Below are positions 1 through 11,624 of a stretch of DNA of 64,000 nt, in pieces. The DNA lies in contig OX442320.1 of the NCBI GenBank assembly GCA_949358305.1, positions 6,464,259-6,528,258 of the forward strand. Direction: 5' to 3'. Position 1 is the first letter of the stretch. Every line of letters begins with the position of its first letter. The translations under genes were made by a program, and so were the position numbers. A model generated the notes under the pieces. The model was given only the letters and a program-made list of their open reading frames with translations. It was not told where the DNA came from and made no database searches. The DNA comes from Strigamia acuminata. Lineage: Eukaryota > Arthropoda > Chilopoda > Geophilomorpha > Linotaeniidae.

Positions 1-403
1 ATAATGCATTCAAACATTGGGGGCCGCCATTTTGTTTTATTATTAGCTTCCATAACTGGGGATTGCGGGTATTTTTAAAGGTTGTGACGGGATTATTAAA
101 TGAATAATTATTAAAGAATTAACTATTTGTTCGTCTAATTGTATTGTAAATAAGATTTGTTTTGCATTCAGATCGTGGTTGAGAAATTGTGAATGATTTC
201 ATTTAAAAACTGGACCAATTTAATTAAATTATGCAGGGTAAATGTACTGATTATTCTATTCTATTTAATTAATTAACGTTACTAACAGAAAGATTTAACT
301 CAAGTTTAACGTTTTTTTTTTATACATTTTTTATTATTTCTAGATTTGATTGTAAACATGACAGAGATAACCATGAACACATTAAAAAATATTATTTTAA
401 TTT
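1..403. other. AT-rich spacer
   Basis: No reading frame, repeat or RNA gene is recognisable. The segment lies downstream of the minus-strand pseudouridine synthase gene and probably includes its 3' untranslated region and polyadenylation site. Confidence 0.5.
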
Positions 404-2806
404 TTAATCCGTTCTGTTTCTTTGACTTCCTAGCTTGAGCTTCTTCAACGCCCACAGAAAATGTTTAGGCAAGTCGGCTCGAATGAAGATATTTCTCCCT
501 TCGACGATCTCGGGGATGCTAATCGAACGAGCGTGCAAATGCAAAGGCAAGTCGCGAACTTTGCTTTGGCGGACATTTAATTTCCTGAGCATGTCGAGGG
601 GTAGTTTCTGAGGCACCAATTTGGTTATTGATGTGTATTTGTGGTCCCCGAGGACGGGGCAACCTAATCCGAATCCCAAATGGACCCTCACTTGATGAGT
701 CACCCCTGAGTGACGAAAAGATAAACATAATTAAGTAAATTAATTGGTTTAATTGAGTATTTCGTACCTGTTCTTGCGTTTAATTCGACCAAACTGGCAT
801 TATCGCATGTGCTGATGACTTTGTATTCGGTTTTGGCTTCGTGAGAGAGTACGGAACTCTTTCGGAGAACTGTTTTCGTCACTTCGTTGTAATCGGGTTT
901 CAGGATCATCTGTTTGGATTAATTATTGTTGAATTTGGAAATTTTGTTTATTTTTGTGTGTTTAACTAACTCTTCTGCGGCCAGAAATGTTTCCTTCGGC
1001 TATTGGGATGTTGATGATCCCTTGTGGTGGGTCGGGGGTTCTTTTCGTGATGGCGTAATACGTTTTGTGCATCTTGTGCTGTTTGAATAACGATTTAAGG
1101 CATTTCGCCATTTGTTCTGTCCTTTAAAAGTACGGCAAATTTAAATTTTTAAAAAAATGCAAATTTTTTTTTTTTTAAGTTTTAAATTTTTGTTGTTTTT
1201 ACTTGGCCAAGAGAAGAACTCCGGTTGTGTTTACGTCTAAACGGTGAACCGGGTATAATGTTTTTAAATTTTCGTTGAGAGATTCTGCTAATTGAGGTAA
1301 AAATTTCAGCAACATGTGGTGACATTTCGGACCTAAAAAATAGAAATAATTCGAAAAAAAATTTAAAAATTGGTGTTTTTAAATTAAAAATTGTTTATTT
1401 ACCATCTTGGCAGGGCAATCCGTACGGTTTATTAATCGCTACAATCTCATCTAAAAATATATATATATAAAACAAATTAATGCAACATTTCTTTAGTAAA
1501 TTTGAATTCTCTTTTACTGTCGTTGTAAATGATGCTATTCGTTAACATTTCCAGCACGACGTATTCGGGTTCGTTGTAGATATTTACAACCTGAGACTCA
1601 ACATTTCCTGTTTATAAAATGAAATGGAATGAAATTCATTATTTTTTTATATTTGATTAATATTTTTCTACCGGTCTCAGTTTTGTTTTCAGTTTTGTTT
1701 TCAGTTTTGCGCTGTTTTGATTTCTCTATGTATTCTTCAGCCGTTTCCCTTTCAATAGGTTCGTATTTACTTACTAATTCAACCGAATTTCGTTCTAATT
1801 TCACGCCTGCTTTGACCTTTTCAAGTTTATGCCTCAACTTCTTTTTATTTTCAATCTTTTCAATCGTTTCGGACGTTTGTGTCGATTCAAAATTTGATTT
1901 TTCTTTAGTTAACCCTTTGATTTCCATTCCGCCAACATGTCTTTCATTTGCAATATTCATATTTGCTTCCACCGTTTGGAATTCTTCATTTTTTGACCTT
2001 CCAAGCTCCGTAATTGTATCATTTTTTGGCTCTCCAAAGTCCACATTCTTTGGCTTACCAAATTCCACATTTTTTGGCTCTCCTAAGTTAACATTTTTTC
2101 CCTCATCAGACTGAACATTCCCAAAATACACGCTGTCGATATAACTCCCTTCTTCAACACTCGCGATGGAATTACATTGTGCGCCATCTCTCTGTTTGGT
2201 CTCACGAATTTGCTTGTTTTCATCATCATGGTCAACGTCCATCACTACTTTCCCGAAATACAACTCATCCACATAGTTTTTGCTGTTTTCTGACGAAGCA
2301 ATGTGGCAATCATCTTCAGTCAACTCCTCATCTGTCCGCCTCTTCGTGCCAACAACTTCCTTTTCTTTTTTAATTCGCTTCTCGGTCCGTTTCGCCGCAC
2401 TTATTTCGTCTCCGTTTTCAATCACCAATTTGGACGTTGATGTAAATTCGTAAGGGTTTTCTGCTCCTGGCTGGTTATCGGCATCGAAACGAATGCTACC
2501 GAAGCTGGTTATAAATATTTTCTCATTCGGTTCTGGTCCTCGCATCAATCGATCGTATTTTTTGAAGGGATCAATTTTTTTCTCTTCAAGATTAGTCGCA
2601 TCTGTGACACCATCGCCGCGAATAATTCCAAAAAAATCGTCATCGTTGTTTTCCTCCGATTCCCGAACAGCTCGATGGTTGTCTAAAATAATTTTACTTT
2701 TGTGCCGACACAAACACCGCCCGTGATTTATTAAATTCATGTTTACCATCGCAGAAATCCGAGGAAAAGGCAATTTGTTGCACGCTTTCAACATGATGGT
2801 CGCCAT
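404..2806 (-). CDS. RPUSD4: Mitochondrial RluA-family RNA pseudouridine synthase, RPUSD4-like
   Basis: The enzyme isomerises uridine to pseudouridine in RNA; RPUSD4 acts on mitochondrial 16S rRNA and tRNA. About seven exons are read. Exon 1 (2806 to about 1673) encodes a basic start (MATIMLKACNKLPFPR), a plausible mitochondrial presequence, then a long acidic and lysine-rich region. The catalytic domain follows in small exons: DEIVAINKPYGLPCQDG near 1450-1405, the RluA active-site motif HRLDVNTTGVLLL near 1260-1210 with its catalytic Asp, then KTYYAITKR and HQVRVHLGFGLGCPVLGDHKY near 1100-640. The C-terminus ends at 404. The region before the domain is about 370 residues, far longer than in vertebrate RPUSD4, and contains short repeats around GEPKN, GKPKN and GEPKND. 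RPUSD3 is the main alternative; the intact catalytic Asp favours RPUSD4. Exon edges between 1670 and 1450 are approximate. Confidence 0.85.
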
Positions 2807-4314
2807 TGAATTACAACAGAGCGCTATCTAACGACGAATGGAAGCAAACACACTCATCAAACAACTTTCACGTCAAAATTGCGGAAATTCTCGGGGTTGT
2901 ATGTATTTCAGTCGTTTAAAAGAGTATCATTTTGTTTGATAATTATTAAAAATTTACTTTAAATCGACAGAAGAACGAGATAATGGACGCCACGAAGTCA
3001 ACTCGCATGTTTTTAGACCGTCGTCTGCTCTTGACACATAGATTACTCGTAGTCCAACATCCTTATTCCCGTCCTGATTTTAGTATCACATAAACCCTAT
3101 CTAGCAATTTTCGAATGAATTGGCATCACTTAAAATCACCGATGCAAAGCCACCATTTCGACAATCACGAACTGATCAGCTTCTTCCTGCGCTCGCCCCG
3201 CTCGGCACCACATCATTTTCCACATTTTCAAACCACTTCTTTTATTATTTGTCAATCGTCAACCAACCGTTCTCCAATTTGGTCATCTTATGTGTATTTG
3301 GTGTGTATTGCGCCGCCCACCTGGCGCTTAATTGGCCTCTCAAACATTGAAATAGGATTCCATCCGCCCCCTCATCCCACAGCACATGGCAAGAGGAATC
3401 TTCGACATGTCTTCATCCAGAAATATAATTTTTCACTTTTCACTGCTCATCGTCAATACAAGTGAGTAAAAACACTTAAATTTGTTATCAAAAGATGCAA
3501 AGGTTGATTTATGATTCAATCTCTTTATTTATCTAAAAAAAAAAAAAAAAAAAAAAAATATTTAATTTTAAAAATATATATTTTTTTATTTTTTAACTTT
3601 TTTTTTGTCTTAAACAATTCGAATTTGATGTCATTTGCCCCGATAACTCGTAGTTGAGGTCAGACCAGATCTTTGCACTACTTACATCCATTTTAATTAG
3701 ACCTTTAGAGTCGTTATTCCAATGTCTTTTAACCTTAAGTTTATCATACTGCGGAAGCTGGCAAACTGTTTAAGAGGATCAATTCGTCCTTCATCATCCT
3801 CATCCTAGTGACTATGTCGAAGCCGTTAATAAATGCAACTTTCGTGGTCAATTTAAATGAGTCGACTGACAACTGGCAACTTACAATGGTGAAAAGTGAA
3901 TACATTATTGAAACAATTCGTACATGCCAAGATATTGTAAGAATGTTAAGTATATATAAAATGGCGGATGTTTTGACACAGGCCGTAACACTTTCGCTCT
4001 TCCATGCCATGTTATTATCTATCTCCCATATCTAATTCCAAAACTCCAAACTTTAATTTTCAAAACGATAATTTTTTTTTTTAAAAACGAAAAAAAAAAT
4101 TTTTTCTTCATTTTTTTTGTCACATTGACAAGTGAGGATTGCATAGTTGTTTCGAATCAAGGCCAGATAATCTCCTTCTCGTGGAGTGCACCTGATGGCG
4201 TTGGACGTGCCTCAGGTGAGGTGATTGTGGACTCGTAAACCGGTTCATTCCCGCTGAAATTGTCAGGTTTCGGGAGCTCAGTTACACACCGCCGGTAGCC
4301 GAGCCGGCGGAGAA
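2807..4314. other. Divergent intergenic region between RPUSD4-like and carbonic anhydrase genes
   Basis: The promoters of two head-to-head genes should lie here. An open frame at 3115-3465 has no recognisable domain and low-complexity composition, so it is not called. A run of about 23 A followed by A/T-only sequence lies at 3536-3605. A CTCF-like core (CCACCTGGCGC) occurs near 3316. Confidence 0.5.
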
Positions 4315-6654
4315 ATGATTTACCGGCACATTGTGTGTGTATTATGGGGAATGGTTTTGGCCTTTTGTGCAGGTGGGTTCTTCATTTACTGCATTTTATT
4401 TATTTTGTTTTGTTATTTTTTAAGTTTTTAAGTGTTATTTTTGCTATTTTTAATTTTAAATGACATTTGGTAATTTTTTTAATTTATTTGTGGATTGAGT
4501 GGATGAGTTTGCGTTTGGAGAAAGTCCAAAATTGTAAAAGCGCTTTAGTTAGCATCATACATATATATAGGGAAAAGAATCAAGTTGTTAATACTATTGC
4601 ACGCTCTACTTTAATTTTTATTACGTTCTTTATGTCATGATTGTATTGTCTTTATATACACCGATAAAAATAATGTTGTCTATCAACACAATCTTATCCT
4701 TAATACTTCTTTAAATTCGTTTTTCTTTGCTTGTCAAGCGAAAATTATTTTTGTTTACATTTTTATATATATATTGTTTTTTTTTCTGTTTGTTTTTAGT
4801 TGCTGTATATGGAGCAGCGGACGATGGGGAACCACTTTGGAGTTACCACACTGAAGGTGGTGAGTAATGAAAGTAGATTTTTAGTGAAATCGAGACTGAA
4901 CTAGATGTTGTTGGGAAAAGCCCAAATTTTTTTTTAATTTTTTTATTATTTTTTTAGCGGGATTTCAAAATAACTGTTATTTAACATTTTTTTTTCCGAA
5001 AAAAAATCATGCGTTGAATTTTAACTGTGAAATAATTTTATGGTATTTCCACTCATAAAAACAAACATTAAGGGAAGGAAAAAGTAATTAACACATAAAA
5101 TGTGCCACTTTGCTATTAGTATTTTTTTTCTTTTCTTTTTTTTTTTTTTTTTTTTTAAATTCCAAAAAGACAACATATTACAGTTGTTTGAGACAGTTTG
5201 GAATTTGTATCGCTAGACTGAATTTGTTTATAATTACGACTTTTAAGGTAGAAATTATTTTGAAATGATTTTGCACTTTTTCCCGACCTTTTTTTCCTCA
5301 CGAACATAATTAAGTCAAATGCCCACGGCTGAAATTACACTGATGATTTCCAGTGAATCCAACACGCACTAAATACAAACGAAAACAATGGAATTTTCGC
5401 ATTTTTTATCCAAAAATTCCTACGAAAACAAATAAAATAATTCAGAACATTTAAATTCCAACGCAAAATTCCCGCGAATTAATGAATAAACAAACAAGCA
5501 GCCCAAACTTTTCGATTAATTTCAATTATTTTCAAGGTGTATCCGAATGGTGTAATCTCTACAAAACTTGCTGCGGCAAACAACAATCGCCGGTAAACTT
5601 CGACACCAATTCGATTATTGCCGAAACATTCGCTCCTCTGAGTCTCAAAGGTTACGACACCAAACTTAATTCGATTAAAATTAAAAATAATGGACATGCG
5701 GGTATGAGAAAAAATTATTTAAAACACAAAATAAATGTTTCCTCATTCTATATAACCATTCTATTCATCCCGCGCAACAAGTTTACGTCGACGTGGGCTA
5801 CCCGGCAAAACTTCCGGTCATGTCCGATGGCGGAATCAATGGCGAATACTCGCTGGTCAGTTTCCACTTTCATTGGGGCAGCAAGGATAAACAGGGTGCC
5901 GAACACACAGTCGATGGAGTGTATTATCCTTTGGAAGTGCGTATAGTTACGAGTGGACTGTGTAGAAAAGAGAAATTAATCATTTTGTGCATATCAGTTG
6001 CACGTCGTCCATTTTAATACCAAATACGGGACACTGGATAAGGCGCTGAAAAACCCGGACGGTTTGGCGGTTCTCGGCGTCTTTTACGAGGTACTATATG
6101 AAAGGATGACAATGTTGGGTCATTAAATCGTTTATTTTTGTATTTTTTCAGTTGTCTGAGAAAGATAATCCGGCCCTTGATGAGATCGTAAAAGGATTAA
6201 GTAGTGTTGTGTATAATGGAGACTCGAAAACGATTTCCAAACCGCGTTTTAGTCTTCAGGATTTGTTTCCGGTTAATACCGAACATTTCTTCCGGTATTC
6301 GGGTTCGTTGACGACTCCACCGTGCGACGAAGTGGTCACTTGGACCGTATTTGAAGCTCCTCAAACTATATCTTTGAAACAGGTGATTAATTTGTTTAAT
6401 ATTTCAAAGTTTTCAATTTTTTTAATTTTTTTTTTTTTAAATTTTAGTTGAATGCTTTTCGCGCTTTGAAGAGTAGCCATATAAATGACAAGCCAAATGA
6501 CATAAAGTTGTCGGATAATTATAGACCAGTGCAGACGTTGAAAGGTCGAAAAGTTCTGAAACGTCACGTTTCTGATGGTGGTAATTCGGTGTCGGCTCAG
6601 TTTCCTATACTGTTTACAGCTGCTGCAAGTGCCCTCGGTTCCCGCCTACTGTAA
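4315..6654 (+). CDS. Alpha-carbonic anhydrase, secreted or membrane-anchored
   Basis: The enzyme catalyses reversible hydration of CO2 to bicarbonate. Seven exons join in phase: 4315-4372, 4800-4859, 5537-5701, 5782-5936, 5998-6090, 6152-6382 and 6448-6654, giving about 322 residues. Residues 1-20 ([20 protein letters not shown]) form a signal peptide, so the protein enters the secretory pathway. The zinc-binding histidines lie in [15 protein letters not shown] and LHVVHFN. The proton-shuttle His is in NNGHA, and the substrate-pocket Thr is in [13 protein letters not shown], so the catalytic set is complete. The tail [20 protein letters not shown] is weakly hydrophobic and could be a GPI-attachment signal, as in CA4-type enzymes, but it is short. 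Intron 2 and the 3' flank are AT-rich. An orphan copy of exon 6 lies about 1 kb downstream. Confidence 0.95.
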
Positions 6655-6773
6655 ACTCGAAATTGAATTGTTTTCCTTCACAAATTTATTTGAGATCTCT
6701 ATAATTTTTTATATAATATACACTAATTTATTAGACTTGTGTCACGTGTTAGTTGTTACTTCTAATAAAAGTT

Positions 6774-6779
6774 ATGCCA
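6774..6779 (+). terminator. Polyadenylation signal of the carbonic anhydrase gene
   Basis: AATAAA lies 120 bases after the stop codon, a normal distance for a short 3' untranslated region. Confidence 0.6.
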
Positions 6780-6784
6780 GTTAG

Positions 6785-7599
6785 AAAAAAAAATGTTTGA
6801 GTTTGTTCTGTGTGTTTTTGAATGGAGGAAAGGAAAATAGAGTGCTCGAGCTGAGTATTCAGTTTTAATATCTTTGTGCTGCCTCAGCTGTGCCAACAAT
6901 GTCACAAGATGAATGGAAGAAAAGAATATTTGGAGAATTTTTGTGGTGGATTTTCCTGTTTTGGGATTATTTTGTTGGAATAAAAACATGAAAAACAAGA
7001 AAAATTTAACTGACAAAGATAATGAGGTAATAGTCACGTGACTTTTGGAATTGTGGGAATGCTGGTTTAAACTAGCTAAACTTTTTAAAACGGATCTTAA
7101 AAACAGATTAATGGGTTTATGCTCGTTCACATTCCTTGGATGCACCGACCAGAGACAGAAATAGAGACCGTGAACGACATCTGTCAGAAATTTGAAATGC
7201 GACACGAGCGCCATGTTGGAAGAAAAAATGGACGTGGAAGTACGGTATGCATAATTATAAAGATGCGTTTTATTTATTTATTTATTTTAAAAAACATCAT
7301 TATTCACTGTCTGGTCAAAATTTCTGCATTCCGTGCACATGAGTATATTAATTAGTTTTATGTAATCTTGATGTTTTATGCCTAAATTGATTTATGTTCG
7401 CTCCTTTTTATAGTTTACAATGTTTGAGACTATTATTATTTTATGCGACCTTCACCACTCGGTGTGATTAGGTAATTAGAAATTAATAAAACCAATAAAA
7501 TTACTAAAAATTGCAATTTATATACTCGAAAAACCCAATATTATTTTCCATATAAGATCAAGATTAGATAGAAAAACAAATTTTAACGATGCAAATGAT
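6785..7599. other. AT-rich spacer
   Basis: No convincing gene is seen. Small open frames at 6762-7214 (-) and 7119-7355 (+) lack recognisable domains or homology and are not called. Confidence 0.45.
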
Positions 7600-7725
7600 T
7601 GAGGAAATAATCCAGAATTTGATGATATCGTAAGAGGATTAAGCAGTGTCGTGACTAATGGGAATAATGAATGGGATCAAGTGCTCAATTTGCCAATGCA
7701 AAAACTGTTTGATTTAGCAGAATAA
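7600..7725 (+). pseudogene. Orphan carbonic-anhydrase exon relic
   Basis: The segment translates without interruption to NNPEFDDIVRGLSSVVTNGN and ends LPMQKLFDLAE followed by a stop. It aligns with exon 6 of the upstream enzyme ([20 protein letters not shown], then [10 protein letters not shown]). No neighbouring exon carrying the zinc-binding histidines or the TTPPCDE segment is present. It looks like the remnant of a former tandem duplicate that lost its other exons. The alternative, a terminal exon of a transcript that skips exon 6, is less likely because the stop truncates the active site. Confidence 0.7.
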
Positions 7726-8600
7726 GGAGAATAAAACATCGCTGAATGTGTGTAGTGTGTGTAGTTCAACTAGTTTTGCTGTCTCCTCCTTCAGCTGCGT
7801 CAACAACTTGTTGCTTAATCCAATTCAAACTCGTTCAATCAACATTGTATACCTTTTGACATTAATTTACTGGCCTTTTCATCACGCAGCACTTTACATT
7901 GGAATTCCTCGCTATCGGAGGAAAATAGAGGAAGGAGGAAAGCCTCTCAAGTGGTTATCCAAACGAAATTTATTAGGAAAAAGATAGCAAAACTAGAGAT
8001 TAAAGCTGTCTGCTGTTGCTGAATTAATAATAATATCTAATGAATTTGTTGCTGAGTTGGCATTGGCGAGGGTAGTTGAGTAATGTCTGGATTTACATTT
8101 TAACTATTTCCGGCTTGTTTTTTTCCTATACAACAGGCCTGCATTATTTTCTTTTATATTATTAATTCCGTTTGCCCGTTCCATTCATGCAGCGATGAAA
8201 AGAAGGGGGAAAAGGGTCAAAATGTATTCATTGACCCACGCCATTAAGTTTTAATGGAATTATTGCTGCTTTTTTTCCCCCTTTCAAAATAGAAGTTAAT
8301 GATTCAATTTGGTTGCCTTTAATTGAGTGTTGTGTTGTTTTTATGGTGTAATTACACTTATTAAGGTTAATTAATTAGTTAGTGCTAATGTCTGATTGAG
8401 ACAATTGGCAAAACTGTTGCACACACTTGGTATTAATAATCGTAATAATCGTTTATTTTGGTTGATTAATTGACGAAAATTAAACTTGTTACAAATTTGT
8501 ATAAACTAACGATACTATAATCACACTTAAAGGTTATTATTATTTCACATAATCGGTATTTGGCGGCAAAATTATGCTTATGCCAGTTTGAATTTGTTGA
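7726..8600. other. Spacer between the carbonic anhydrase relic and the four-TM array
   Basis: No gene is recognised. An 79-codon frame at 7748-7987 has no identifiable domain. The right end, near 8490-8600, is repeated at about 10,090-10,190 and belongs to the duplicated unit described below. Confidence 0.45.
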
Positions 8601-9372
8601 TCACTGTCGACTGGGTTGTTGTCGCTGCAATGGCGGCCCTGGCTGCTGTTGATTTGGTGCGTATATCAGGCGACTTGCCACGAAATACGTATGTGTATAT
8701 AGTACGTTAATTTGGTTTGGTTGTGCAGAATGCCCGTATGATGGCTGGGCAATTACATGTCTACTACGTAAAGTAGTATAACTACAACAACTACACTTCG
8801 TCAAAACGATATCAATGACGCCAACAAAAAGAGTAAGCAAGAAAATAGGCAGGAAACGTTTAGTCAGATCGGAACACCTATCGCAACGGGCAGCAAAAGT
8901 GAACCAATAAGCGATACAAATGCACAGAACAGGAAGTACAAACAATAAACAGCCAAAAATAGCCAAAACAATAGTGGAAGTATAGCAACGATGATGCTTT
9001 TTCATGTTGATACCACCAAAAAACGCAATTGTGCCACTAATTGTGTGATATAAGGCACATAACATGGTTGGGATGTACAAAACATAGAATTTCTCATCAT
9101 CCGTAATCAACTGGACGACAGTAAAAATAAAAAATAAAAAATTCAAGAAGAGTTGAGCCGCACCTGCGTAATGTATATCGATCAATTAAACACACGCACT
9201 AATAAAGAAGAAGAATTTAAAAACGCATCACTAACCACATCCGATTAGGAGTTTCGATCTGCGATCATTTGTTGGTGATTCCACCTAATTAAACATTTGA
9301 TTATTTTGATTAATTAATTCAGTCATTCATTCATCTTACTTGTAGGGATGGATTTGTCGATTGTTGGTTCAT
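8601..9372 (-). CDS. Four-transmembrane protein, copy A (frameshifted tail)
   Basis: Three exons join in phase: 9372-9340, 9284-9236 and 9163-8601. Exon 1 encodes MNQQSTNPSLQ, exon 2 a basic stretch ending KLLIGC, and exon 3 four hydrophobic segments (beginning GAAQLFLNFLFFIFTVVQLI), a cysteine cluster (KCSCC) and a proline/glutamine-rich cytoplasmic tail. The topology resembles MS4A or MARVEL-type four-pass proteins, but I do not recognise the family and assign no function. Compared with copy B, one extra G near 8605 (gactggg against gactgg) shifts the last codons, so the protein ends QPSRQ instead of continuing for about 20 more residues. There is also a short insertion (CDRCSD) before the fourth helix. 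Promoter and regulation are not visible. Confidence 0.7.
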
Positions 9373-9499
9373 TTTTGCAATGACGAAGAAGTTATTCTCA
9401 GCCTAATCTCCTTTCCAATGTCAAAAGAGCGAACAAGTGGTACAATCTAAATAAATAAGCGAATTTGATAAGACACGAATAATGAAACTAATAATAATT

Positions 9500-9898
9500 T
9501 TAATCAAAGTGTCCCAAACATACATCCACCCAATTAATCAAACAAATGACCAGAACTGGAACTACAAACACTATACACTCAACAATAGCAATAAAGCACC
9601 AACAATATTTCTCTAAATCAATACAACCAAACACTGCAAGTGCGCCATTAATTAAATGAAACCCCAGCACAACCCAAGCTGACACCGTAGAAAACAATAA
9701 AAAAAAGCCATTCCCATCCGTAATTAAACAGGCGAGGCAAACACAAAGAGAAAACCACTCAACGTAATCTGCTGACACACCTTTAGAATTCAAAATTTAA
9801 AAAATAATTAAAATTTGTATTTTATTTTTAATCATGTAAAGCAAACTTACTAATCTCGTTAGGACTTTGAATTGACGAACATTAGTTGCTGGATCCAC
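9500..9898 (-). pseudogene. Decaying four-TM paralogue, copy C
   Basis: An exon at 9898-9851 encodes VDPATNVRQFKVLTRL, the counterpart of exon 2 in copies A and B. A frame at 9793-9500 encodes three hydrophobic segments (LINGALAVFGCIDLEKYCW, then IVFVVPVLVICLINW) and stops before the fourth helix and the tail. The exon-2 donor is in phase 0, while the only nearby acceptors for the next exon need another phase, so the parts do not join cleanly. A short upstream exon could start near 9990 (MKEEMRKI). The copy is either broken or expressed with unusual splicing; I favour decay. Confidence 0.55.
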
Positions 9899-10125
9899 CT
9901 ATAACATATTAAATAAGTGAATTAAAACATCAAATATATTATTTAAGCACCTTATTTTGCGCATTTCCTCTTTCATATCAAACGTAAAGAGATAAGAAAG
10001 TCAAATAAATAGCGAGGGAGACTGACAAACAAATTTATATCGTCTTAAATATACATACACACAAACTAGAAATTAGAAATTATAGAAATGTTGTTAGAAA
10101 TTTGTATAAACTAACGGTACTATAA

Positions 10126-10953
10126 TTATTTCACATAATCGGTATTTGATGGCAAAATTATGCTTATGCCAGTTTGAATTTGTTGACCACTGTCGACTGG
10201 TTGTTGTCGTTGCAAGGGCGGCCATGGCTGCTGTTGATTTGGTGCGTATGCTGGGGGACTTGCCACGAAATATGATTGATGTGGATACGGTACGTTAATT
10301 TGGTTTGGTTGTGTAGAATACCCGTACGATGGCTGGGCAATTACATGTCCTAAATTTATGGTTGTACAACTACAACTACAACAACTACACCTAGTCAAAA
10401 CGATATCAATGACGCCAACAAAAAGAGTAAGCAAGAAAATAGGCAGGAAACGTTTAGTCAGGGCAGCAAAAGCGTACCAATAAACGACACAAATGCACAG
10501 AACAGGAATTACAAACAATAAACAGCCAAAAATAGCCAAAACAATAGTGGAAGTATAGCAACGATGATGCTTTTTCATGTTGATACCACCAAACAACGCA
10601 ATTGTGCCACTAATTGTGTGATATAAGGCACATAACATGGTTGGGATGTACAAACCATAGAATTTCTGATCATCCGTAATCAACTGGACGACAGAAAAAA
10701 TAAAACATAAAAAATTCAAGAAGATTTGAGCCGCACCTGCGTAATATACACCGATCAATTAAACACAAGCACTAATAAAGAAGAAGAATTTAAAAACACA
10801 TCACTAACCACATCCGATTAGGAGTTTCGATCTGCGATCATTTGTTGGTGGTTCCACCTAATTAAACATTTAATTATTTTGATTAATTAAATAATTCAGT
10901 CATTCATTCATTCATCTTACATGTATGAATGAATTTGTTGGTTGTTGGTTCAT
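10126..10953 (-). CDS. Four-transmembrane protein, copy B (intact)
   Basis: Exons are 10953-10921, 10857-10809 and 10736-10126, with phases identical to copy A. The start is MNQQPTNSFIH, exon 2 ends KLLIGC, and exon 3 begins GAAQIFLNFLCFIFSVVQLI. Four hydrophobic segments are followed by CSCCSCSC and a tail with PPAYAPNQQQPWPPLQ, a proline-rich stretch that could bind WW or SH3 domains. It is nearly identical to copy A over most of exon 3, so the duplication is recent. It ends with about 20 residues (TGISIILPSNTDYVK) that copy A has lost by frameshift. The family is unrecognised; related genes lie at 41.9-44.2 kb. Confidence 0.75.
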
Positions 10954-11034
10954 TTTTGCAATGACGAAAGAGTTATTCCCAGCGTAATCTCCTTTCCAAT
11001 GCGTGTATCAAAAGAGCGAACAAGCGGTACAATC

Positions 11035-11270
11035 TAAATTCTAAATTGACAGATAACCAAATTTGATAAGACCAGAACTGGAACTACAAACACTATACAC
11101 CCAACAATGGTCGACACAAGACTGGTAATAAAGCACCAAAGAATAGAACTCCAAAATTTAAAAAATAAAAATAATTAAAATTTTTATTTTTATTTTTAAT
11201 CATGTAAAGCAAACTTACCAATCTCGTTAGGACTTTGAATTGACGAACATTAGTTGCTGGATCCACCTAT
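11035..11270 (-). pseudogene. Remnant of four-TM paralogue, copy D
   Basis: An exon at about 11,270-11,222 again encodes VDPATNVRQFKVLTRL. The following hydrophobic exon is reduced by deletions to fragments resembling IVFVVPVLV of copy C. No open frame remains. It occupies the same place relative to copy B as copy C does to copy A. Confidence 0.65.
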
Positions 11271-11624
11271 AAGATATTAAATAAGTGAATTAAAACATCA
11301 AATATATTATTTAAGCATCTTACTTTGCGCATTTCCCCTTTCATATCAAACGTAAAGAGATAAGAAAGTCAAATAAATAGCGAGGGAGACTGACAAACAA
11401 ATTTATATCGTCTTAAATATACATACACACAAACTAGAAATTAGAAATTATAGGAATCACCAAGTCCGATGTAAATATTTGAGCATCACAGTTAACACAC
11501 ACACAACTCCTAAGCGTCTTTTCAAAGATTTTACACCAAAACTAATTACACGATTCAAATACATAATTAATTTCGTCGTGTAGGAAACAGGGACGCCTGA
11601 GTCGAACGAGCAAATCCACCCACG

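Larger units (their letters stand above)
8490..11457. repeat. Segmental tandem duplication carrying gene pairs A-C and B-D
   Basis: Two units of about 1.6 and 1.4 kb lie head to tail: about 8,490-10,085 (copies A and C) and about 10,086-11,457 (copies B and D). Both start with a tract reading ttgtataaactaacg and end with acacaaactagaaatta. Coding and noncoding parts are both copied, so this was DNA-level duplication, not retroposition. The second unit has a large deletion in the C/D part. Confidence 0.8.

Noticed and set aside
3115..3465. 116-codon frame upstream of the carbonic anhydrase gene
   Set aside because: No domain, no splice partners; composition (His/Ser/Pro-rich) looks like chance translation of a promoter region.
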